Shown here piece after piece: positions 55,068 through 64,000 of a stretch of DNA of 64,000 nt (within the stretch, counting starts at the first letter, position 1; each line of letters starts with the position of its first letter). Origin of the DNA: Paramyrothecium sp. XJ0827 (Eukaryota; Ascomycota; Sordariomycetes; Hypocreales; Stachybotryaceae); contig JAJFPB010000001.1 of the NCBI GenBank assembly GCA_020881915.1, forward strand, positions 2,108,001 to 2,172,000, read 5' to 3'. The notes under the pieces are model-generated. The model was not told where the DNA came from. It did no database searches and saw nothing but the letters and a program-made list of their open reading frames with translations. The position numbers were made by a program, and so were the translations under genes.

Positions 55068-58000
55068 ATTGCTGGTGTTATCGTAGTGTCAGAGTTCCTA
55101 AGTTCCTTTCTTGTTCTCTTGCCTTAGTCAAGGATAGAAGACGACGAAAATGAAGAGAAACTTGTTTGTGGCTGTTAAAGTTCTTCTTGTTCTCTCTGTT
55201 CTACAAGACAGGGATTGAGAATAACGGCTCAGGGTAGCCCTCAAAAGAAGACAGCTTGAGTAGTGGCTCAGGATTGCCCTCAAGCTGCGAGTTTTGAGAT
55301 TGTCAAAGGCTCAGGATAGCCAGATATCAGGATTGAGGATGTAACGGCTCAGGATAGCCCCTCAGGATCAGGAATGAGGTTTGTTGGCTCAGGATAGCCC
55401 CTCAGAAGCAGGAATGAGGATGTACTGGCTCAGGATAGCCCCTCAGTAGTAGTAACTCAGAAAGTATAATATAAGAATGAGCTCGATGCAACCCTCGAGA
55501 TATTCAAAGGTGCGGCAACCTTCGACTTGTCCAGCAAAAAGAGGATGTGTAAGAGTCTGGAAGTAAAAGTATGGAGTCTTGCTCGCTGTCGAGAACTGAT
55601 GACCAATTACACGAACAGTGGGAAAGCCTGCATGCAAGTACTGCCTGAACCTTGGGCCTCTTTGCAAAGATTTCAGCTAAAAACCGCAGTGGGAACGGAG
55701 TGAAAGTGGTGTTTCCGGAGGAAATCCCAACCCTACTTATTCAACTCAGACAAGCGCCAGGCCACAGCTACAGCGCCAGCCACAACCCAAGCACAAACAA
55801 GAATAGGACTTTGCACATCCCTACTGTTACCGTCTTCATCACGTTCAACAACGGCCTTCCTCAGGGTGCTTCATCCGATGGTGCATCCCCTGCCCCACCA
55901 GCATTTGTCCGAGGTGTCGGACCCAGGGGGCACGTAAGTGGATGAGCACCAAGGGATGGCGTGGGGTCACGGCGCAATGCTGACCGCTTGGCTCCTAACA
56001 AAAAGAGAGAGGATGAGCCTTCTCCATATGAAGCCCGGTCTGAAACTCGGTGCGGGGTCTGTAGATGTCCCAAATGCTATCCCTTGGACAGCGAACAGCC
56101 GGTTGCATTAGTGGACTGCAAGTCTTCCCATTGAGCCTTCCGAGGCGGCGATTAGCAGTACATATGTTTACCTTTCTCACCTTAACTATAAGCTCGTAAT
56201 GTGTACGTAACGGTTCGGGCCGTGCAAAGGTTGAAACCTCACAGGCCAGACGGAAGCAGACCGGCGCACCAACATCACGATCTTGAGTCGAAGCCGTCTG
56301 AATGTTACCACGATGCTGAGGGCAAGGGACATAATTACAAGTACAAATGTATCCTTGCACATGCATTGGACAGACAGCATGCTGCACATGTCTATCATGA
56401 TGCGGCCAGCTTGGCCCCTCTCTATTACACTGCCGGGGGCAACGAAATGAAAGCGGGGACAGACGTAGAGGGTGACGGAACGGAAAGAAACTGATCATAC
56501 TTCATCCACATTGAGATAATCCTTGTTGATTGTTGACATGAGTCCTGGCCGGACCGAATCGTCCTGCCATCATGGTACTCCTCAACAAGAAGTTTGCTGT
56601 CTGTTTCCAGGCCATGATTCTCGTTGTGGGGTCTTGGGGAGATGCACATAAGCTCGCTGCCCACGACCTGGTCAATTACCTCATCCGGCATGATTTGCAC
56701 ATGCTCATGGTCCCCATGGCATGTCCTAACCCTGGTCGCTTACAGCCGGGGAAATCCACTCACGGTTCGTCCCAACAACAGGGGCGGTGTGTACATAAGT
56801 GGAGTCGGCCCTGTACGGGGAAGAGGCCCACTTCAAAGCTTGCCTTGAACCGGATAACATAGGTATCTTCATTTTCTTGCTTTGGAGTACAAGAAGAAAT
56901 GCTAGTGACTGAGGAATCGCGTCCCATTGGAGGCACCGATGAAGACAGCCCTGACTCGTGGATGTCTCAAGCCGCCCAGCAACCTCCCTTGCGCCTTTCT
57001 CGAGCCCAACCAGCGGTAGAGGAGGAAGACAACACACCAAGAATGCGGGATATGGAATACTGTATTCCACAATCAGTCAAGTCTCGTGTTGCATCTTATG
57101 TCAGTCGCTTCGCGAGTCAGTTTAACCCATGCTCATTTGGCCCGTGGGCTGCCGGCGATGACGACAAGGCTTCGACTGCGCCTTTGACGACATGTGAACA
57201 TGCTGTTCAATACCACCTTGCCATTGTTGTACATGCGCGGCGTTCCTGCTACCCCAGTACAGGGATATAAGATCACCGTCACTAATGCTACTCTTCAAGT
57301 ATCGACAAACGGTTCGCTTCGGCTCACCGAGGCATAGGTCCTAAGTCTCCGTTTCCATCGCCTATTACGTGAGAAAGGTGTCTCATGAGCAAAGCGCTCA
57401 TTTCGGCTGTCGGGTACCGGATTGCTCCACTTTGCTCCGGCTGGCAGCCGCCGAATGCCCCGGTCTGTCGCCTTGGCATTGGTTGTACGTTCCCAGAAAC
57501 ATCCAGGCTTCTGCGTCTCCGCTTTCCCGATCTGTCCTGTTGCTTCTCGTGCTGTGGCCCGGATCCAAAACTACCAATCATGTGACGTGGTCTCGGGGCC
57601 GGCAAAAGTGTAGTAGGACGATGAGGCTGTTGCTTGGATCCACGACCGAATTGCCGGTTGCAGTCGGAAAACGAGGCAAAATTGCTCATTATCGCACAAG
57701 GGCCCTCGTACCGCAATACGACAGCCCTTACCCGACATCTTCGTCTTGCGTGATTGCGGCCCGAGTTCTTGGCGTGGTTGGCGAAGCATGGCCGACGAGG
57801 AGTACGTCTCATCAACGCAGACTACCTCACAGGGCGAACTTTAGGCTGCAAGATGCCGATGCCCCCTATGAGTGTCTCAAGAGGTCACAGAAGTCACGCA
57901 AGCCAAGCTTGTAAATCGTTGCGACATGTGCCCCTCCTCTTGCCCTAACGCTCAGATGAGACCTGCACCTTACGATTCTGAATGGTCATCTTCTTCATTG

Positions 58001-59194
58001 TGCGTTGGCCATTGATTGCGTAGTCCTAATTGCTCTTTCATGATACCTCCTCACCTGAATTGTGCATTTTATGCTTGATTGTCTATTAGTGGTTGAAGCG
58101 CCCAGCGGAAATACGGCATCGGGCTTAATCTTGGGTCGCAAAGAGGGCAGCTCTTGCAGCAGAGCAGTGCATGGGACATGTTTTACACCATCCGACCTGC
58201 AGCCGTCTTAATGCGAATACATTATGGTGTACAGGCCCATCGCCACCCTGAAGGTTGGGCGTTCTGATGACGGTGGTTCGTGGTGGAATTTGCCGGTGAG
58301 CCATAGGTTGCTTGCATTACAGGTGACCTCCTGTGTCGGTCTTGGAGACTGTTGGTTACAGTCGACACACGCACACATGAGCCTTTCGGGGCGACGATGG
58401 TCTCCATATCTCCATATCCTTGCATCATGCACAACAGTTCTGGCTCTGAGATGCTATCTCAAGACAGGTATTTCGAATCACTCTGTTTAGGTATCAATTT
58501 TTGGCTAACAATCTCGGAGATTGGTTGTATCTGCTGCTAGAAAGACACAGTGGTTCATGAAAGCGAAAAAAGGTCCAGCTGCGAAATATCGCTATCCTCC
58601 TACGTCAGTTCTGTCCATGAGTTGATCAGCTGACCACTACCATGCAGTTGACCTCAGCACGAAATGCACTGAGCCAATCCATTTCAGCTGTCACTTGCGA
58701 CAATCGCAAGGGATACACCTTCAAAGTCCCATCAACCCGTTAGCAGCTCAGCCCAGCAAATTTAATACACTTACCGTTATCTCCAATAGCGACATAGTTG
58801 CCGTAGATTGGTACTGGAGCGCCGTCAAGCGAGAGCGTCAAGCTGACATACCGTTGCAGGTGAATGCACTCCTTTGTCATCGTATAAGCTCAACTCCGGA
58901 CCGGATTGGTCACAGTCAAGGCACATACTGCGTATTGACATTTCTGCTGCAAAATAAATTTGTTTGGCTCGAGGAAGATCCGATCTTATAAGTCATATAA
59001 TAGTTCACAAGGAGCCCATTGTACACGTCTGGTTCACATGGGTCAAAGATTGCTTCATAACCCCGACTACCGTGAAAGGAAATGGGTTATCTATTGTTCA
59101 TAACGCATCAGGAACTGCCTCTAATATACATCTGAGCCTCGACATATCGTAACCAATAACATACGCTAAATGAACTCCATAAAGCAAATGCTGC
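55068..59194. other. Intergenic, no gene recognised
   Basis: 4.1 kb. The left end is the promoter and leader region of the dioxygenase gene with its minisatellite. A 123-codon frame with ATG at 56899 (plus) and several smaller ones show no recognisable family and no matching splice partners. No RNA gene seen. Confidence 0.4.
55226..55446. repeat. Minisatellite of about 40 bp, six units
   Basis: The core GGCTCAGGATAGCCCCTCAG recurs at 55226, 55265, 55308, 55346, 55386 and 55427, intervals of 39, 43, 38, 40 and 41 bp. The last three cores are identical; the first three differ at a few bases. Spacers share an AGGAATGAGG-type sequence. The array lies in the region upstream of the dioxygenase start codon and is not within a supported gene. 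Confidence 0.9.
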
Positions 59195-59896
59195 TTAAGA
59201 AACTGCCGCAACGACGTTGGCAGTGTTGGCCGCGTTCGCTCCCGAGGTCATTGTTGTCTGCATCTTCTTCTGCCAAAGCCTGACAAAGGTCATAACAGCC
59301 ATCAGGGCCCAGACGTCACCAAATTCACCAGTGGCGCCCCTGTTGACGAACTTGAAAGCAGCAGCCTTGGACAGGCTCATGTGCCTATGGATAGTGGCAC
59401 CAGCCCATAGGGCAACGATCTCCTCAGGGCCGTTCCGGTTCAACCAGACGAGCTTCCAACCGTGCGAAGACTCGCCAAGTTGCCGAATCTCATCGCTATG
59501 AGTGGTGCGCCACTCGAATTGTTGCGGATAGCCCTGAGGCCCAGAGGGAACAGAAAAGATGTACTTCTGCGCCGTCATGGTAGCGCTTGAGCGTAGCTCC
59601 TCCTCAAGTGGTGGATGACCTGGCGCGATAGGTGGGAGCGTGATCTTGGTTGTGTTACCTAGTCCACTCTGACGCCCCTTTGCCAGGGGTGGACTGTCGG
59701 AATCGGGGCCATTGTACAGAACTATATCGCCATACCAGCCGCCGGGGAGGTCAGCGCAGTACAAGGGCGCATCTTGATGTTGACCGAGCTGCAATTTCAG
59801 AGCCCATGAAGTTTTGTAGTAGAGGTTCATAGAGACAGGCAAGCGCACTTGGGTGGGCGCCCTGTCGAGGGAAATTTTTGAACTGTCGGAGCCCAT
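59195..59896 (-). CDS. Fungal Tubby/LURP-like protein of unknown function
   Basis: 233 residues, single exon, start ATG at 59894-59896. It has the layout of a common fungal family with a single beta-barrel of the Tubby C-terminal/LURP-one type: LKLQLGQHQDAPLYCADL near 34-51, a middle FSVPSGPQGYPQQFEWRTTHS strand pair near 113-133, SSHGWKLVWLNRNGPEEIVALWAG near 143-166, and a conserved helix FVNRGATGEFGDVWALMAVMTFVRLW near 183-208. The C-terminal tail is Ala/Asn/Thr-rich. There is no signal peptide. Related plant and animal barrels bind membranes or lipids; a biochemical role in fungi is not established. Family recognition is from memory of pattern, so moderate. Confidence 0.8.
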   Translation of the reverse strand: MGSDSSKISLDRAPTQVRLPVSMNLYYKTSWALKLQLGQHQDAPLYCADLPGGWYGDIVLYNGPDSDSPPLAKGRQSGLGNTTKITLPPIAPGHPPLEEELRSSATMTAQKYIFSVPSGPQGYPQQFEWRTTHSDEIRQLGESSHGWKLVWLNRNGPEEIVALWAGATIHRHMSLSKAAAFKFVNRGATGEFGDVWALMAVMTFVRLWQKKMQTTMTSGANAANTANVVAAVS

Positions 59897-62800
59897 TGAT
59901 AAGTCTGTTATTTGGTGGTTTACAGGCGGTTGTGCTGAGACTGCGGATTTAAGGAGAGCACGAAGTCCTCGGCCAACAAATATGATCTCCTTGGCGAGAA
60001 GCGTATCGACGGTTTAAAGCAAGTGTTGAATTGAGGTGAAGAGTAAGCAGGGTATGAATACGAACCGGAAGAACCGAAGTCAGTTAGAGGCTTGAATTCT
60101 AGGATGGAAGACTGGAGCTTAGAGTCAGAGTGCACAATAAGAAATTGTCGAGTGAGGACAGACTTGGCTTATGTACGTGCGCAGGATCGACGTTTGCGAG
60201 GTAGGTAAGAAGTGATTAAGATGAGATACTTCGACATGGCGAGGCTAGGCGCACAGCTCGGGATAGTGACTTACAAAATAGGAAGTACGCAGCGATCGCT
60301 CTTGCGCTCTGATTGCTTGGTTGACGAGAACTATTAAAGGATGGGGGCCGCACTGCCACACGGTGGACTACCGCTCCCATGGCCACAAGCTCCAGGGACC
60401 AACCACAGCATAGCGTGGCCGAAACCGCACGGCAAGGCTGCTCCACCAGTAGGCCGATTGTGGGGATGCCGTGTGCGCAACTTGGCTCGAAACTCACAAT
60501 CATCTGGGCTCCCGTCAGCTTGGCTGGGGATCAATCGAAACAAAATAGGAGTTGGGGGCTATGCATAGGGCTTTGCCGATGATAGTGCCTCGTCTAATTT
60601 GCTCTGCCAACGAGTAGCATCTGACGAGAGCCTTACATGATTTCTTCGCGCACATGGAACATGCATTACACGTTGCAATGGATGCTTCTACTCGCGGGAG
60701 GCAGCCGAAGAACGGAACCCGGGCATGACACCCTTGTATTTAGAGCTTACCTTATTCCAACCAGCCCGCCGCCTGAGTTTAGTGAAGACGTAACCCGGGG
60801 CAATTCATCCAGGGCCGCTTGCGGGACGCCTCATGCCTTGCCTCAACTGTTTCAGTTCGCTTTACGAAGCTTTCGGTTTCGCACTCTCGGACTGACGCGT
60901 CCTGTAAAGGTGTTACTCGAGAGGAGTCTCTCAATTGGTCGTTCCTCAAGTCAGCCAAGCTTGTAGAACAAGAAGTTTGGTCTCAGGTGTGATGCGGTGG
61001 CGGCGCCGCCACAATGCGCGACTCGGCGCTCACTCCGCGTACGAGGTGTAGATCAGTGCATAAAGAGGAGCGAAACATCAAGAACGGCAGTGTCAGCCTT
61101 ACATCTTGCGCATAGGCAGTGAAGCAGATGTGCCAATGGTTTCTCGAAGCTGCAACGATCAGATGCCCAGATTGAATCCAGGTTGCTGAAAGGCAACGCG
61201 CAAAGTAGCCTGGTTCACATACGGGGTGGCAGAAGATCGGAAAAGCAAAGATGTAGACTAAAGGCTACATTGACATACAATTCCTGTTTCGTGTCAATTT
61301 TCCAACGAGCGAAACCAATCCTCCAGTGCCGTGTGGAGAGATCATCGTCGTTGCACGCGAAGCTGATCATCATCATGAACTGAAGCCCAACCGTTGCTGT
61401 GGATGTGCTATATTCGTACCGTCTACAGCGGGTGGTCCGATGAAACAGCCCTGAACATGCGGGGCCGACGTGGGGGGGGGGCGAAATCTTCTACACACTC
61501 ACATGGTGAGCACCGGCGGCCAAGAAGAACCATGGTAATTTTTATTTGTTCTCTTCTTATCTCAATCTGTCTTCTTGCTACCTTCATTCGAAAAAATTTG
61601 GCCTCTCATTCACTTTTTCGTCTGATCATCTTGTCTGTTCCGAGGGCAAACAACGGCAGTATCCATCAAGATCTTAGTCGACCGTCGCTCGATGCGCCCA
61701 CTACTACCCAGACTTTTATCAGTCGTAGGGAATAAGCCCCGGCTTCCCCAGACTACCTTGAGGCTGTAGCTTTTCCGTATGGGTTGAACTAAGCCTCATG
61801 AGACGAATGTCATGAGGCTTGCTCGCAATTGTCGGAGAAAAAAAAAGATCCTAGCACGTACTCTTGCCATCGGTAGCTTGATCGGGGCGTGGTTCTCAGT
61901 GACATCATGAATACTTGGAGAGCAACGGACAACGGCGAGGCCTCTTCCCGAGCTGACTGATGTTTAATTGCCTGAACAGGAAACTGAATGTGGCCTGAGC
62001 CCTGCCATCGGCACCGACCAGAGGGACTTGTTCGCGTTTGTTGCTTGTAATACTGTGATTCCAAAGTGATCGCCACGGCACCTCAATTATGCTCGCCCTC
62101 CATTCCCTGTTAGGCAGTCGTCAAGCCGCACCTCGGACCCTTGGCACTCAAGATCATCAAACCTGCCCTGAAAACCTGTAATGGGTATAGAACATGGCCT
62201 GATCGGCATATTATGTTGTCCAACTGCTGAGCGAGGCATTCAGCACCCGCTGTTGTAGGGTAGGGCGGTGAATTGATCTGGTAAAGACTTGTGAGGTGGG
62301 CTCCCTCCTTCCATCTGTCAGCGTACCATCTATGATGCTAGAGCCTTTGATCATTTCCTAATTAACGCTTCGCCGTCTGTGCTCCGCGTCAAGAGCAGAT
62401 CACATTACAAAAATGATCAAAGACCAATAGTTGAACAGCAGCGGTGCTTGCCAAATGAAGCTTTTGCTACCGATGGATTGCGATCCGTTCGTCACTTTCG
62501 CCTTGAGCTCGATTGATAGGAAAACCGTAGTTCGCCATAAAAGACGATCTGGGGGCTTCGACAGATCTTTGCTGATGGATCCAGGAACCCATGATTTTGT
62601 GCCTCCTCGTCACGTTTGTGTATGACATCTAAGTAAGGGGAAGACGTTACCGGCTTACAACGCTAATAGCTTTCTACTAAGCCGACCCTACACTCACCCC
62701 TCCCCACTTGTGCATTCGATGCGACCTTAGATCTTGCTTAGCGGCATATAAGGAAACAAGGCTTAGGCAGTCCCTGTTTTCTTTATTTCCAAGTTAGGCA

Positions 62801-64000
62801 GGATCAGATCTGCACCAACTCCTTGTGGGGTAGTGCCGTGCACCCAGCTAACTTTCGGACTTTCGGCTCCGGAAGCTTCTTGGTAGTGTAGAGGGACACT
62901 GTCACCAACTTCAAGTGGAATGCTCGACTCAACGTTGAATTTTTGATGAATATTTCGTGGGAAGCTCAAGCACCCGCATCGTGTCCATCAAATGGCGTGA
63001 CTTCGTCGCTTCAACGTAAACGTCCAACTTATCAGCTCTAAACACCAAAGCTTCAACCCCATCCAAAGATCAGGCGCTTAGTCGATCTAGTAGCACTCCC
63101 ATGCCTCAGCCCCCACTGTGTATCTACATGACTGGACCTATGCCTTACGCTACTCTTTGGCGCAACTTGTATCATCTTCGTTCCTGCTCTGTACATCACC
63201 AAAAGCCACTTGTGCATTCGCACCTAGCTTGTCGAATTGGCATGTCAGTTCTGCTGAAGGCTCTGATAAATGAACGTTCACCTCTGAATCCCAGAGAAAA
63301 TATCTTGGCCAGCTACAGTGGTATTCGTATACTCTGCAATCGGTCGGGACAAGTGTTGGCCGGCATCACCTCCTTTAGAAGATCTGACCGCAACAAGAAG
63401 TAATGTGATAGATCGCGGGAAATCTATACAATGTGCAGAGTCTGTACTATTCGCACTCATGGTAAAGTGACTGTGGCAGGATAAAGGCACTTCACGAGTG
63501 ATGGCCAGAGCCAACGTCGAATACCCTACGACCCGGTACTAACGGTATCTGCTTGATAAGACAATTTACCACACATACATTGTATCGAGATAGTAGGAGA
63601 TTTATGAGCAGAGGATATAATCTTTGAGGATTATCCAACTGTGTTGGGTTGGAAATCTTGAAAATTTATACTTGGGAGTTGCAACGACAGATCAGACTTG
63701 CGCCTCTATGCGTGGCCACTGTTTCCAGATGAAATGACTCATGATGAACATACTCAACACTACTAACGGGCAAGAGAAATACTGCGTCTTTGCGTTATAC
63801 TCATGGGATTATCTTAATCTAGTGAAAGTTTGTGCCAGCCATCAGGGGACGTCCTGATGCCCACACACGCCGCGACACATCGAGACAATGGTATGCGCTG
63901 ACTTTACCCCAAAACAGCTGAATCCAAAACAGCAGAAATAATGGTGACCATAATTCATCCTATGGTGCTACTCCAGATCGCGGAAGGTGGTTCATGTTTC
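59897..64000. other. Right-end region without supportable genes
   Basis: 4.1 kb. The left end holds the promoter of the Tubby-like gene. Beyond it I find only short open frames (for example 60637-60966 plus and 62763-62969 minus) that lack recognised motifs. A 9-G run occurs near 61472-61480. No tRNA, transposon end or telomeric repeat was seen. Confidence 0.4.

Noticed and set aside
56899..57270. Plus-strand 123-codon frame with an ATG
   Set aside because: Acidic and Ser/Pro-rich start, no conserved motif, no signal peptide and no adjoining exon; not enough to call a gene.

Overview
The window is nuclear DNA of a filamentous ascomycete (Pezizomycotina, most likely a sordariomycete; this is inference). 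The evidence is short spliceosomal introns of about 50-170 bp with GTANGT-type donors and CTAAC/CTGAC branch sites, fungal-only families (Mrp51, Hos3, DUF3433, fungal ABC-A transporter, fungal bZIP), kilobase-scale intergenic gaps, and no bacterial operon structure.

Left third (1-28.4 kb) is core genome with intact genes: mitoribosomal MRP51 (-) divergent from QTRT1, the catalytic subunit of queuine tRNA-ribosyltransferase (+); a GPI-type secreted protein built from two copies of an 8-cysteine module (-); a Cys-rich single-pass surface protein (-); CTP synthase in 17 exons (+); the Hos3-type histone deacetylase (+); histidinol phosphatase HIS2 (-); a large DUF3433 membrane protein (-); and a full-length ABC-A transporter (-). 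I rebuilt exon structures by hand from splice signals and conserved protein sequence; every multi-exon model closes in frame.

The middle (about 29-42.7 kb) is gene-poor. The only securely recognisable item is a broken metallophosphoesterase gene on the minus strand, with frameshifts, a stop and a damaged metal-binding motif. There are also faint P450-like and HExxH-protease-like fragments, an 11-bp minisatellite and short microsatellites. I see no intact gene over roughly 12 kb. It resembles a decayed accessory segment.

The right part (42.7-60 kb) holds accessory genes spaced widely: a bZIP regulator (+), a free-standing alpha/beta-hydrolase thioesterase (+), a group II PLP decarboxylase (-), an HAD dehalogenase-like hydrolase (+), a 2-oxoglutarate/Fe(II) dioxygenase of the BsmA-like family with a possible mitochondrial presequence and a 40-bp minisatellite upstream (-), and a Tubby-like fungal protein (-). 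Regulator, thioesterase and decarboxylase together look like part of a small metabolite locus, but no PKS or NRPS is in the window. The last 4 kb hold no gene I can support.

Most noteworthy: the duplicated 8-cysteine module in which even the intron position and phase are duplicated, the bZIP-thioesterase-decarboxylase group, the presequence-bearing dioxygenase with its repeat-bearing upstream region, and the microexon-rich CTP synthase.
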